From: Plantibacter sp050587525
Lineage (GTDB): Bacteria > Actinomycetota > Actinomycetes > Actinomycetales > Microbacteriaceae
Reading direction: 5' to 3'
DNA: 64,000 nt
NCBI RefSeq assembly: GCF_050587525.1
Contig: NZ_JBOBFT010000004.1
Span: forward strand, 62,001-126,000
Of this stretch, positions 1 through 9,387 are shown in pieces. Numbering within the stretch: position 1 is the first letter of the stretch; each line of letters starts with the position of its first letter. A model generated the notes under the pieces. It did no database searches. It worked only from the letters and a program-made list of their open reading frames with translations, and was not told the origin of the DNA. Both the position numbers and the translations under genes were made by a program.

Positions 1-1595
1 CCATCGATGAACAGCTCGAACTGGTGACCGAACGCCATCGCCGGGGTCACGGTGTCCGTCAACGGAACGTCGGCGACCATCGAGCCGGGCTTGAACGCAG
101 GGATGCTCGTGATCGTGTGCCCGTCCGGGCCGATGATCTGGCTGGTCCCGACCGTCGAGATGTTGACGACTGATCGAGCCGATTCGATCGCGCGGAGCCG
201 GGCGATTGCGAGTTGCTGCTCATTCTCGTCGGTGGTCCCGAAGTCGGCGTTGTTCGTCTGGGCGAGGATCATCCGGGCTCCGTCGGCCACCGCATCGCGC
301 GTGAGCTGGTCGTCGGCGATGTCGAAGCAGATGCTGATGCCGGTGAGCACTCCCCCGATGTCGAACACGTTGTCCTTCGTCCCCGGCGTGTAGTCGCGCT
401 GAATCAAACCGATGAGATCGGGCGACAGCGGTTCCCAGAACGCGCGGTCCGGTACGTACTCGCCGAAGGGGACGGGGTGCTTCTTGTCGTAGATGTCCTT
501 GACGCCGTCCGGGTAGGACCAGAGGAGCGACGAGTTGAAGTACTCGTCTCCGCGGTTCGAGATCGCACCGACGATGAACGGTGCGTTCATCCGGCGGCTC
601 AGGTAATCGAGCGCAGCAGCCGACTGTGGTACCCGTTGGGGGTCGAGATCCGCGCTGCCCTCCGGCCAGACGACCATGTCGACCGGTTCGTCGATGATCT
701 TGAGCGTCTCCTCGATCTGCGTGTTCATGACCGTGCCCGGAGCGGCGCCGTCGAAGTAGCCGGCCGGTCCGTTTCCCTGGACTGCAGCGACTCGGGACGA
801 GCCCGTGCTCGGCGTGGGCCACGACGGAACGATCAGCACGGCGATCACCGCGAGCAGGGCTGTACCGACCTTCGTCATCACCCTGACGTCGGCGGCTGCT
901 GCGAGCTGCATCGAGAGCGCGACGAGCAGCACCATGATGAAGCTCAGGCCGGAGAACCCGACCCAGGCCACGAGCGGCGCGAACGGGCTCTCGGACTGAC
1001 TGAGTGCCATCCGAGCCCAGGGGAAGCCTCCATAGGGCCAGACGCTCACGAGCGACTCCCGAGCCGTCCAGACCGCTGCGACGACCGCCGCCGTCAACCA
1101 GACACGGCCCGCCGTTCCCGGGAACGCTCGCGGGATGAAGCGGTAGGCGAGGGTGATGAGGATCGCTCCGAGCGCGAAGAAGATCGACTCGACCGTCGCC
1201 AGCGCCGCCCAGGGAACCGGCCCGAGGTACACGGTCGCCCACTCGATGTGCACGAGGTAGAACGACTCCCCCGCGATGAAGCCGATGAGCAGTGCGCCCC
1301 AGACGCTCCGCCCCATGAGCGTGAGGAGGATGAGACCGATGCCGACGAACGCCAGCGGCCACACGCCACGGTCGGGGAACCCGCCGTCGAGGATCGGACC
1401 GGCTGCGATCGCCACGACGACCGCGAGCCACAGTGGAAGCGGAGGACGTCGGAGCGCTCTCGCCTCGAGCCGTCTGGAGCGTCTCGCCTGTCGGCGAGCC
1501 CTGCGGCGCGAACCGGTATCACCGGGGTCCCCCGACACGCGTCGCCCGTTCGCAGGGATCGTGCCGACGTCCGGGGACTTGTCCGAGCCGGTCAC
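1..1595 (-). CDS. lnt: Apolipoprotein N-acyltransferase, 3' end cut by the window edge
   Basis: Membrane enzyme that adds the third acyl chain to the N-terminal cysteine of lipoproteins. About 531 residues are in the window. An Arg-rich N-terminal stretch precedes hydrophobic segments, and the C-terminal half is a nitrilase-type domain. The catalytic triad is visible: Glu in WPEGS (about residue 312), Lys in YDKKHPVPFGEY (about 370) and Cys in SICFD (about 421). The start is taken as GTG at 1595, which overlaps the TGA of the upstream helicase gene by four bases (GTGA) and suggests translational coupling. The last residues lie beyond position 1. The FKBP lipoprotein in this window is one possible substrate. 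Confidence 0.9.
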   Translation of the reverse strand, partial: MTGSDKSPDVGTIPANGRRVSGDPGDTGSRRRARRQARRSRRLEARALRRPPLPLWLAVVVAIAAGPILDGGFPDRGVWPLAFVGIGLILLTLMGRSVWGALLIGFIAGESFYLVHIEWATVYLGPVPWAALATVESIFFALGAILITLAYRFIPRAFPGTAGRVWLTAAVVAAVWTARESLVSVWPYGGFPWARMALSQSESPFAPLVAWVGFSGLSFIMVLLVALSMQLAAAADVRVMTKVGTALLAVIAVLIVPSWPTPSTGSSRVAAVQGNGPAGYFDGAAPGTVMNTQIEETLKIIDEPVDMVVWPEGSADLDPQRVPQSAAALDYLSRRMNAPFIVGAISNRGDEYFNSSLLWSYPDGVKDIYDKKHPVPFGEYVPDRAFWEPLSPDLIGLIQRDYTPGTKDNVFDIGGVLTGISICFDIADDQLTRDAVADGARMILAQTNNADFGTTDENEQQLAIARLRAIESARSVVNISTVGTSQIIGPDGHTITSIPAFKPGSMVADVPLTDTVTPAMAFGHQFELFID

Positions 1596-4012
1596 AGCGA
1601 GCTGTACGCCACGATACCGCGACGGATCGAGTCGAGGGCCTGACGTGCTGTTCGTGCGACGGGCCCTTCGGCACCGCTCAACTGGTCGAGCAGGTCGATC
1701 GTCTGCTTGCACCAGCGCACGAAGTCGCCGGCGGCGAGTTCGGCCTCGATGAGCACGACGTCGAGGCTCTGCCCGCGCGACCACTGGTGCATCGCGAGCG
1801 AGAGGCCCGTGGAGATCGGGTTGCTGCCGGGCAGCTTGTGATCGCGTTCGCTGTCATCGAGGCGGCTCCAGATGTCCTGGGTCCTCTCGAGCGCGGAGCG
1901 GAACGGACCACGCGGCAGGAAGCGCTCCGGCGTGTTCTGCTCATCTCGACGTGGTTCATAGACGATCGCAGCGGCCATCGCGGCGAGCGACGACGCGTCG
2001 AGGTCATTCCAGGCGCCGGAGCGCAAGCACTCCGCGATCAACAGGTCCCGTTCGCCGTAGATGCGCTTGAGGGTCTTGCCGGGAGGAGCGATGACGACCT
2101 TCCCGGACTCGTCGCGCTGCAGATAGCCGTACTCGAGGAGCACGTCGGTCACGCGGTCGAACACGCGCGCCACTGCACCCGTCCGAGTCGCGATCTGCTG
2201 CTTCACCTGATCGGTCTGCTTCTTGAGCTTGAACCAGCGCTCGGCCCACCTGGCGTGGTCCTCGCGCTCCGGGCACACATGGCAGTCGTGGGCGCGCATG
2301 CGTTTGCGGAGCTCGGTGAGCTTCCGCTGGCGCCGATCCTTCGCAGCGCGGGACTCCTGCTCGGTCCCCTTGCGCTCGAGATCGGTGAGTTCCCGACGGA
2401 TGCCCGCGTACTCGACGAAGTTGCCGAGGTGGCACTGCATCGACTGTTCGTACCCGGCGAGCGAGGCTTCCTGCTCGCGAACGCGGCGAGCGAGCCCGAC
2501 GACCGCGCGGTCGGCTTGGAACTGGGCGAACGACGACTCGAGGATCTGGCGCGTGCGCTGGCGACCGAACTGATCGATGAGGTTGACGGCCATGTTGTAG
2601 GTCGGCCGGAAGCTGGAGTTGAGCGGGTACGTCCGTCGTGATGCCAGCGATGCGACCGACTGCGGGTGCAGACCCTCGTACCACTGGATGACCGCGTGCC
2701 CCTCGACATCGATGCCGCGGCGACCCGCGCGACCGGTGATCTGCGTGTACTCCCCCGGCGTGATCGGGACGCGTGCTTCTCCGTTGAACTTCTCGAGCTT
2801 TTCGAGGACGACGGTGCGGGCCGGCATGTTGATGCCGAGCGCGAGGGTCTCCGTCGCGAAGACGACCTTCACGAGTTTCAGACGAAAGAGCTCTTCGACG
2901 ACCTCTTTGAACGCGGGCAGGAGGCCGGCGTGGTGCGCTGCCACACCGCGTTCGAGGCCGTCGAGCCACTCCCAGTAGCCGAGGACGGCGAGGTCCTCGT
3001 CGAGCAGGGTGCGGCAGCGGTCATCCACGATGCGGCGGATCTCGTCGCGTTCGTGCACTTCGGTGAGGCGGACCCCAGAGCGGAGCACCTGCTTGACGGC
3101 CTGGTCACAGCCCACACGACTGAAGACGAAGAAGATGGCGGGGAGCAGGTGGTGCTCGCCGAGCATCGACACGAAGGCGCCACGATCCATCTTCTCCGCG
3201 TGATGCGGCGCGCGACGCTGGTTGTAACGGCTGACGTCCTTGTACTTCCGCGAGTTCGGGGCGCGGCCGCCGAACTGCGCCATCCTGACGAGCTCGGGGT
3301 TCACCTGATGCGTGTCCGCGAGGCTGGGAGCCGCGAACAGGTCGACGAGCTTCGTCCGCATGAGCACGTGCTGGTTGAGGGGAACGGGACGTTCTTCCGA
3401 CACGATCACGTCCGTGTCGCCGCGGACGGCCTGCAGCCAGTCGCCGAACTCCTCGGCGTTCGACACGGTCGCGCTCAGCGAGACCATCTTCACCTCGGAC
3501 GGGAGGTGGATGATGACTTCCTCCCACACCGCCCCGCGGAACCGGTCTGCGAGGTAGTGGACCTCGTCCATCACCACGAAGGCGAGGTCGATGAGCGCGT
3601 CGGAGTCCGCGTAGAGCATGTTCCGGAGCACTTCGGTCGTCATGACGACGATGCGCGCGTTGCCGTTGATGTTGGTGTCGCCCGTGAGGAGACCGACGGA
3701 CTCGGCGCCGTACTCGGCCGTCAGCTCCTGGAACTTCTGGTTGCTGAGCGCCTTCATCGGCGTCGTGTAGAAGACCTTCGCGTTCGGCTGATGCATCGCG
3801 AGAGCGATCGCGAACTCCGCGACGATCGTCTTGCCTGCCCCGGTGGGCGCCGCGACCAGCACGCTGTTACCGGCTTCGATGCGCTCGCACGCCTCCACCT
3901 GAAACGGGTCGAGGTCGAAGCGCAGCTGTGCGCGGAAGGCCTGCAGGCGCGGTGTGGCCGCACGAGCCTTCGCCGCGCGGAAACGTTCCGCGGGCGTGGC
4001 CTGATCGGTCAC
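1592..4012 (-). CDS. helY: HelY-like DEAD/DEAH (Ski2-type) RNA helicase
   Basis: Superfamily 2 helicase of 806 residues, probably acting on RNA. Visible motifs in order are APTGAGKT (Walker A, about residue 50), DEVHY (motif II), SATVSN (motif III) and QITGRAGRRG (motif VI). The C-terminal third, with a Cys-x2-Cys at HVCPE and long charged helices, fits the DSHCT region of the Ski2/HelY family. The GTG start at 4012 overlaps the TGA of tatC by four bases; the same frame is open further upstream, but that part is the tatC gene in another frame. The order helY-tatC-tatA-pafC-pafB matches mycobacteria. Confidence 0.9.
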   Translation of the reverse strand: MTDQATPAERFRAAKARAATPRLQAFRAQLRFDLDPFQVEACERIEAGNSVLVAAPTGAGKTIVAEFAIALAMHQPNAKVFYTTPMKALSNQKFQELTAEYGAESVGLLTGDTNINGNARIVVMTTEVLRNMLYADSDALIDLAFVVMDEVHYLADRFRGAVWEEVIIHLPSEVKMVSLSATVSNAEEFGDWLQAVRGDTDVIVSEERPVPLNQHVLMRTKLVDLFAAPSLADTHQVNPELVRMAQFGGRAPNSRKYKDVSRYNQRRAPHHAEKMDRGAFVSMLGEHHLLPAIFFVFSRVGCDQAVKQVLRSGVRLTEVHERDEIRRIVDDRCRTLLDEDLAVLGYWEWLDGLERGVAAHHAGLLPAFKEVVEELFRLKLVKVVFATETLALGINMPARTVVLEKLEKFNGEARVPITPGEYTQITGRAGRRGIDVEGHAVIQWYEGLHPQSVASLASRRTYPLNSSFRPTYNMAVNLIDQFGRQRTRQILESSFAQFQADRAVVGLARRVREQEASLAGYEQSMQCHLGNFVEYAGIRRELTDLERKGTEQESRAAKDRRQRKLTELRKRMRAHDCHVCPEREDHARWAERWFKLKKQTDQVKQQIATRTGAVARVFDRVTDVLLEYGYLQRDESGKVVIAPPGKTLKRIYGERDLLIAECLRSGAWNDLDASSLAAMAAAIVYEPRRDEQNTPERFLPRGPFRSALERTQDIWSRLDDSERDHKLPGSNPISTGLSLAMHQWSRGQSLDVVLIEAELAAGDFVRWCKQTIDLLDQLSGAEGPVARTARQALDSIRRGIVAYSSL

Positions 4013-4812
4013 AGAGACCCGCCTTCGGCGAGTTCGGCTTCGAGCGCCTTCGCGGCTTTCGCCTTGCGCCGGTCGTTCAAGTAGGAGACGCCGTACGCGG
4101 CGAAGTAGAGGATGACCATCGGGACGGCCAGCAGGAACATCGAGACGACATCGGCCGCGGGGGTGGCGAACGCCGTGAAGAGGATGATCACGAGGATCGC
4201 GACACGCCACGACTTGATGATCGACGCCGCCGACAGCACGCCGACGAAGTTCAGCAGCACGAGGAAGACCGGCAGGACGAAGGCGATGCCGACGGCGAGC
4301 ACGAGCTTCAGGACGAAGTCGTAGTAGGTGGCGGCGTCGAAGAAGTTCGACGCGGACGCCGGTGTGAAGCTCACCATGAGCTCCACGATGTGCGGGAGCA
4401 CGGTCCAACCGGCGTAGCAGCCGAGGAGGAACAGCGGGACGGCGCTCGCGAAGAACGCGACCGCGTACTTGAGCTCCTTGCGCGTCAATCCCGGAACGAG
4501 GAAGGCCCAGATCTGATAGAGCCAGACGGGGCTCGACAGGACGATGCCCGTCGTCAGGGCGATCTTCATACGCAAGTCGAAGGCGCTCGTCACATTCGTG
4601 AAGTTGAGCAGCGCTTGACCGCGTTCGTCGGCGATCTCCTTGATGGGGATGCTCATTGCGTCGATGACGAATCCCGACACCAGAAAGCCGGCGACCATGC
4701 CGACGATGATGCCGATGGCGGCGATGAAGAGGCGTTTGCGGAGCTCGACCAGGTGTTCACCCAGCGACATCCGCCCGTCGCGCGTCTTCTGCCGTTGAGT
4801 GCCGGTTCGCAC
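4009..4812 (-). CDS. tatC: Sec-independent protein translocase TatC
   Basis: Core receptor of the twin-arginine export system, 267 residues, in the cytoplasmic membrane. The N-terminal MSLGEHLVELRKRL segment is the conserved TatC start motif, followed by about six hydrophobic helices. A proline and FFDAATYYDF region in the middle matches the family loop. The gene follows tatA by six bases and overlaps helY at its 3' end (GTGA), so tatA-tatC-helY-lnt is probably one transcript. No tatB is in this window. Start taken at ATG 4812; an internal ATG just before SLGEH is an alternative. Confidence 0.95.
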   Translation of the reverse strand: MRTGTQRQKTRDGRMSLGEHLVELRKRLFIAAIGIIVGMVAGFLVSGFVIDAMSIPIKEIADERGQALLNFTNVTSAFDLRMKIALTTGIVLSSPVWLYQIWAFLVPGLTRKELKYAVAFFASAVPLFLLGCYAGWTVLPHIVELMVSFTPASASNFFDAATYYDFVLKLVLAVGIAFVLPVFLVLLNFVGVLSAASIIKSWRVAILVIILFTAFATPAADVVSMFLLAVPMVILYFAAYGVSYLNDRRKAKAAKALEAELAEGGSL

Positions 4813-4818
4813 GTCCGG

Positions 4819-5058
4819 TTACGGCTTGATCGGCGGCTCAGGCGATGCAGGCGCTGCTGCAGCCGAGCTGGATTCCACCGGTGCGCCGGGCTCAGCCGGC
4901 TTGTCGTCGTCCTTGAGCGTCTTCACTTCGTTCTTGAAGATCCGCATCGACTGGCCGACGCTCCGGGCGAGACCGGGAAGCTTCGGTGCGCCGAAGAGCA
5001 ACAGGACGACGAGCAGGATGATGACGAGGTGCCATCCTGAGAGTGCGTTGCCGAACAT
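4819..5058 (-). CDS. tatA: Sec-independent protein translocase TatA/E
   Basis: Small pore-forming subunit of the Tat system, 79 residues. One N-terminal membrane helix (LVIILLVVLLLFGAPKLPGL) contains the conserved Phe-Gly hinge, then an amphipathic helix (ARSVGQSMRIFKNEVK) and an acidic, Pro/Ala-rich tail. Length and layout are typical of actinobacterial TatA. It sits six bases upstream of tatC on the same strand. The 121 bases before it, up to the pafC stop, hold no gene and may carry its promoter. Confidence 0.95.
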   Translation of the reverse strand: MFGNALSGWHLVIILLVVLLLFGAPKLPGLARSVGQSMRIFKNEVKTLKDDDKPAEPGAPVESSSAAAAPASPEPPIKP

Positions 5059-5179
5059 GAGTCATCTTCCTGACGTTGGGGGCTACTTCCTTACGAGTGT
5101 AACCCGTCGGACTGCAAATGGGGCTTAACTGTCTCGGATCACCGAGCGTCGGCTCTCCGGCACCGGCCGGGGCGGCGGA

Positions 5180-6148
5180 TCATCGATACTGTGCGAGCGC
5201 GTCGCCGGCCCAGTCGGCCACGATCGCCCGGGCTTCCTCCGGGCCGAGCACGGTGATCAGACCCGGATGACTCGCGACGAGCCGTTTGAGGCCGTGGTAA
5301 TGCGCCACGCGAAGCGTCGCGGTCGCCTGATCGCCGTCGGTCCGGGTGATCGCAGCGACGTAGTCGTCGATGAGGGGCACGACCGAGGACTGCAACCGGA
5401 CCGTGACCGCGAGATCGGAATCGCTCGGTTCGAAGAGCGCCTCCGGGACGGCGAGGTCCGCGGCGTGCGAGACGACCGGCTGATCGCTCACCGTCAGCTC
5501 GGTCATGCGGTCGAGTCGGAATCGGCGGGTCGCCTCACGGAGGTGGCACCAGCCGAACAGGTACCAGTCCTGGTCCTGCGACTCGAGCCGGAACGGATCC
5601 ACGAGGCGCGACTCGTGCTCCCCGCGCGCGTTGACGTAGTCGAACGCGACGCTGCGGCCGCTGCCGATGGCCGTGCGGATGATGCCGACGGAGACATCGG
5701 AGTGCGATTCGGTGACGGCGACCTGCCCGGGTGTGGACGAAGCACCGCGCGCGAGCTTCGCCATCACTCCCCCGATGACGTCGCTGTCCACGAACTCGGG
5801 CAGACGGGAGAGGGACTGGAGACCCGCGATGAGCGCCGACGCCTCACGGGCGGAGAATCGCGGCGAGTCGTCGAGGGCGACGAGATGCGTGAGGACGATC
5901 TCGTCGTCCTCCTCGAAGCTGCCCCAGTCGATGTCGAAGAGATCGCTCGACAGGTACTGGCGCGTCTCCCCGGGGATGCCGGAGACCGTGAGCAGCGACA
6001 CCGCATCGCGGATCTGCTGCGGCGGCAGGCCGAAGTGGCGGGCCGCCTCGTCGACGGTGACGCGCTCTCGATCGATCAGGTACGGCACGAGGGACAGCAG
6101 GAAGATGAGCTTGTCCTGCGCGCGCGGCGTGCTGGGGCGCTTAGCCAC
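5180..6148 (-). CDS. pafC: WYL-domain transcription regulator PafC
   Basis: Partner of PafB; 322 residues. The N-terminal part (about residues 10-60) reads as a winged helix (DEAARHFGLPPQQIRDAVSL) and the middle-to-late part is a WYL sensor domain (PFRLESQDQDWYLFGWC). In mycobacteria the PafBC heterodimer activates the main RecA-independent DNA damage response. The GTG start at 6148 overlaps the pafB stop by eight bases and has a strong GAGGAGG ribosome site inside the end of pafB, so the two proteins are very likely co-translated. Confidence 0.9.
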   Translation of the reverse strand: MAKRPSTPRAQDKLIFLLSLVPYLIDRERVTVDEAARHFGLPPQQIRDAVSLLTVSGIPGETRQYLSSDLFDIDWGSFEEDDEIVLTHLVALDDSPRFSAREASALIAGLQSLSRLPEFVDSDVIGGVMAKLARGASSTPGQVAVTESHSDVSVGIIRTAIGSGRSVAFDYVNARGEHESRLVDPFRLESQDQDWYLFGWCHLREATRRFRLDRMTELTVSDQPVVSHAADLAVPEALFEPSDSDLAVTVRLQSSVVPLIDDYVAAITRTDGDQATATLRVAHYHGLKRLVASHPGLITVLGPEEARAIVADWAGDALAQYR

Positions 6149-7160
6149 GAACTGCCTCCTCGGTGCGGTGTGCGTCTGCGACGTCGGTGAGCCTCATGAC
6201 GACGGCGTCGATGAGCGCGGGCGGCGCCGTCACGAGCACTTCCGGGCCGAAGCCGGCGAGTTCGTCGGCGAGGATGTTGAGGTCGAGGTACGGGATCGTG
6301 AGCGTCCCCGTCGCTGCGGCGGACGTACCGGGATACCGGTTGCCGAGACGCGCGGCCGCGTCGGTGCCCGGGCGCACCTGCACGGTCGCATGTTGCGAGC
6401 CGGACACACGGCGGAGGCCGGCGATGGCGTCTGCCGCGTGGTCGCGGTCGTCGGTGGTGAACGTCGCACCCGTCTGCTTGACGTCGCCGACGATGCGCGA
6501 GAGCAGGAACGTCCGCGTGTCGTCGACGTCCTCATCGTTCGCGTAGAGGTGCCAGCGGCCCTCGTGCTGCACGAGGGCGAGCGGAGCGACCGTTCGCTTG
6601 CGCGGCTCCCGCTCACCCGGCTTGAGGTAGGGGAACGCGACGACCGCACGCCGTTCCAGTGCGGCGTCGAGCGGCTCGAACGAGGCTTCGCGAGTGCGCA
6701 GGCGCGGTGCGTAACCGATGATGGGTTCGTCCGGCTCGATGCCGAGCGAACGGAGTTTCGTCATCGCCCGCTGCGATTGGCCGGAGAGCGACCCCTCCCG
6801 CCAGACCGTCGCGGCCAGGGACAGCAACGACAGCTCGGCCGGCGTGAACCGGACGTCAGCCGGCAGTTCGTACGCGCCCTTGGGGATGCGGTAGCGCATC
6901 GACTGGTTGTTGCCCGGCTCCCCCGGCTGCTCGATCGTCTCGAGGGGGACACCGAGTTCGCGGATGTTGTCCTTGTCGCGTTCGAACTGCCGCTCGAGGC
7001 TCGCGTTGTTGCCGCCGCCCACGAACTGCTGACGATAGCCCTGCACCGTCGAGAGGATCTCGTTCTTCGTCAGGCCGGCTTCCGTCGCGAGCAACGCCAA
7101 CACCAGGCTGAAGAGGCGTTCTTCGACCGGGACGGGCTTGGGGTTCTCGCGAGTTGGCAC
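6141..7160 (-). CDS. pafB: WYL-domain transcription regulator PafB
   Basis: First gene of the pafBC pair, 339 residues. It starts with a helix-turn-helix region (about residues 10-70) and carries a WYL-type domain in which the motif appears as RWHLYANDEDVDD rather than a strict WYL. Despite the name (proteasome accessory factor), known PafBC function in mycobacteria is transcription activation after DNA damage. No pafA, pup, mpa, dop or prcBA lies next to it here, unlike in mycobacteria; the next upstream gene is the FKBP lipoprotein 35 bases away. Confidence 0.9.
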   Translation of the reverse strand: MPTRENPKPVPVEERLFSLVLALLATEAGLTKNEILSTVQGYRQQFVGGGNNASLERQFERDKDNIRELGVPLETIEQPGEPGNNQSMRYRIPKGAYELPADVRFTPAELSLLSLAATVWREGSLSGQSQRAMTKLRSLGIEPDEPIIGYAPRLRTREASFEPLDAALERRAVVAFPYLKPGEREPRKRTVAPLALVQHEGRWHLYANDEDVDDTRTFLLSRIVGDVKQTGATFTTDDRDHAADAIAGLRRVSGSQHATVQVRPGTDAAARLGNRYPGTSAAATGTLTIPYLDLNILADELAGFGPEVLVTAPPALIDAVVMRLTDVADAHRTEEAVRG

Positions 7161-7195
7161 CAGACCATCCTATTTGCGCGAACGCCGCGCCCCGA

Positions 7196-8143
7196 CTAGC
7201 TCGCGGGGGAAACGCCGAGGATGTCGACCACGAAGATGAGCGTGGCGTTGGCGGGGACGGGACCGGACCCCTGGTCGCCGTACGCGTCCTTCGGCGGCAG
7301 CACGACGATGACCTGCGAACCGACCTTCTGACCGATGATCGCGTTGTCGAAGCCCTTGATACCGAGTTCGCCGGCCTTGTACGAGAGCGGCTTGCCGTCC
7401 TCCCACGTGGACTGGAAGACGCTCTTCTCCTTCCACAGCACGCCCGTGTACGCGACGGTCACGTTGTCGCCCTTCTTCACGGTCGCGCCGTCGCCCTGCT
7501 TGATGACGGCGGTCTCGACCGTGGTGGGCGGCTCCGCGGAGGGCACCGTCACACCGGGGCGTCCGTCGGGAGCGGTCACGACCGTGGGGAACCCGGATGG
7601 CGTGGGACGCTCGGCGCCGTTCGCACGGCCGAGGAGCGCGTTGGAGATGTCGGCGACGAGGACGATGGAATCGTTCTTCGTGAGGCCCAACTGTGACGCC
7701 TCGGCCTCGGCGAAGGCCTTCGTGGCGGGGATCACAGCGGTCACTCGCGAGCCGACGGGGGCGCACACGAGTGCATCCCGGAAGCCCTTCGCGCCGCTCT
7801 TCAGGTTGAGGGCGAGCGAACCCGGCTTGCTGAAGTCCGAGGAGCCGATGGTCTCACCGGTCGTGCCGTTGATGAGCACGAAGTTCACCATCGCGGTCTG
7901 GTCCTCGCTGAGCGGCGCACCAGTGCCTTCGGAGACGATGTCGCGCTCCGTCGTCTTCGTGTAAATCGGCGACGGGACCTCGACCTTGGGCTGCTCGCCC
8001 TCCGCACCCGTCACGTGCACGAGCTTCGTGGCCGCACCGGCCTCGGCCGCATCGGAGCAGTTGGCGGCACCGGCAGGGCTGCAACCGGTCAGGGTGACCA
8101 GGAGCAGACCAGCGGTCGCGATGATGGCGGGTGCAGTGCGCAC
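7196..8143 (-). CDS. FKBP-type peptidyl-prolyl isomerase lipoprotein
   Basis: Exported prolyl isomerase, 315 residues. The start is GTG 8143 with a GAGGA site just upstream. The signal peptide ends in a lipobox (LTGC, Cys about residue 21), so the protein is probably lipid-anchored on the outer face of the membrane. There are two FKBP-like regions: a divergent one at about residues 60-170 and a better conserved C-terminal one at about 210-312 (VTVAYTGVLW, GIKGFDNAIIGQKVGSQ, YGDQGSG). The same frame stays open upstream of 8143 but overlaps trmI and lacks a signal peptide there. Confidence 0.88.
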   Translation of the reverse strand: MRTAPAIIATAGLLLVTLTGCSPAGAANCSDAAEAGAATKLVHVTGAEGEQPKVEVPSPIYTKTTERDIVSEGTGAPLSEDQTAMVNFVLINGTTGETIGSSDFSKPGSLALNLKSGAKGFRDALVCAPVGSRVTAVIPATKAFAEAEASQLGLTKNDSIVLVADISNALLGRANGAERPTPSGFPTVVTAPDGRPGVTVPSAEPPTTVETAVIKQGDGATVKKGDNVTVAYTGVLWKEKSVFQSTWEDGKPLSYKAGELGIKGFDNAIIGQKVGSQVIVVLPPKDAYGDQGSGPVPANATLIFVVDILGVSPAS

Positions 8144-8201
8144 GGATCCTCGTTTCGGAAGCGGTGGTGAGGCGGGTGGAGCGGAGAGCTGTGGGTGGAC
8201 C

Positions 8202-8237
8202 GGGTGCAATCGAGCTGGGTGCAGTCGAGCTGGTGCA
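8202..8237. repeat. 15-bp tandem repeat in the FKBP leader
   Basis: Two adjacent 15-base copies (8202-8216 and 8217-8231, unit GGGTGCAATCGAGCT with one mismatch) are followed by a partial third copy. They lie in the 143-base gap between trmI and the FKBP gene. I see no gene in this gap. The copies could be slippage products or affect expression of the downstream FKBP gene. Confidence 0.75.
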
Positions 8238-8286
8238 TCAGACACGGCTGACGCGACTGATACGACGACGAGCGCCGTCGCACAGT

Positions 8287-9387
8287 TTAGTTGACGGAAC
8301 CGGGTCGATCGTCCGCGTCGGGCGTGGTGTCGTCCACAGCGATGTCCGCTCCGCCCTCGACGACCGACGAGTCGGTGTCGCCGGAGCCGGGGCCCTCGAA
8401 GTTGCGGGCGAGGGATGCGTCGGCCGATGCCTGGGCCGAACGGACGCGCTTGCGCAGGATCTTCGCGCTCGGTGTGCGTTCGCCGAGGGCGCCGGGAGTC
8501 CACAGCTCGACGTCCTCATCGCTGAAGTCGGACTTCGACGCGCGGCGCTTGAGTTCCGGCAGGACCGTTCCTGGCGCGAGCTTCCGCGCGGTGATGAGGA
8601 AGCCCGTGTGGCCGATCATCCGATGGTCGGGACGGACCGCGAGGCCCTCGACGTGCCAGCCGCGCATCATCGTCTCGTTCGAGACCGGGTTCGTGAAGCC
8701 GCCCGTGGCACGGAGGGCTTCCGCGACACGCGAGAGCTGGGTCACCGTCGCGACGTAGCAGAGGATGACGCCGCCCGGCTTGAGAGCCGTCCAGGCCGCT
8801 TCGAGGCATTCCCAAGGAGCGAGCATGTCGAGGACGACGCGATCGACGGACTCTGGGGGAGCGGTGATCGGCAGCGTCTCCTGGAGGTCGCCGACGGTGA
8901 CCGTCCAGTTCTCCGGGTCGTAGCCGAAGAACGTCGCGACGTTGCCGCGCGCGACGTCGGCGAACTCCTCACGGCGTTCGAAGGACTGCAGCTTGCCGGA
9001 CGGACCGATGGCGCGCAGGAGCCAGAGCGAGAGCGCTCCGGAACCGACGCCCGCCTCGACGACCGTCGCGCCGGGGAAGATGTCCGCCTGGCCGATGATC
9101 TCGGCCGCGTCCTTCGGGTAGATGATTGCGGCGCCGCGCGGCATCGACATCACGAAGTCCACGAGCAGCGGACGGAGCGCGAGGTGCTCGACGCCGACCG
9201 TGTTCTCGATGACGCTGCCGTCGGGCAGGCCGATGATCGAATCGTGCGCGATCATGCCACGGTGGCTGTGGAAGACCCCGCCGGCTTCGAGCGTGATCGT
9301 GTTCCGGCGGGCCTTCGGTCCCGTGAGCTGAACACGGTCCCCTTCGCGGAACGGTCCGCTGTTCTGCGGCTGGTGGCTGGCGCTCAT
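8287..9387 (-). CDS. trmI: tRNA (adenine-N1)-methyltransferase TrmI
   Basis: Methylates N1 of adenine 58 in the T-loop of tRNA; 366 residues. The N-terminal part (REGDRVQLTGPKARRNTITL) is the small domain typical of TrmI, and the Rossmann domain carries the SAM-binding motif VVEAGVGSGALSLWL (about residue 110) and VVLDMLAPWE. The acidic C-terminal tail is longer than in mycobacterial TrmI. The ATG at 9387 overlaps the TGA of the HAD phosphatase gene (ATGA), so the pair is probably co-translated. Confidence 0.92.
   Translation of the reverse strand: MSASHQPQNSGPFREGDRVQLTGPKARRNTITLEAGGVFHSHRGMIAHDSIIGLPDGSVIENTVGVEHLALRPLLVDFVMSMPRGAAIIYPKDAAEIIGQADIFPGATVVEAGVGSGALSLWLLRAIGPSGKLQSFERREEFADVARGNVATFFGYDPENWTVTVGDLQETLPITAPPESVDRVVLDMLAPWECLEAAWTALKPGGVILCYVATVTQLSRVAEALRATGGFTNPVSNETMMRGWHVEGLAVRPDHRMIGHTGFLITARKLAPGTVLPELKRRASKSDFSDEDVELWTPGALGERTPSAKILRKRVRSAQASADASLARNFEGPGSGDTDSSVVEGGADIAVDDTTPDADDRPGSVN

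Noticed and set aside
213..1643. Plus-strand open frame opposite lnt
   Set aside because: Arg-rich, no family features; the minus strand shows the Lnt catalytic triad.
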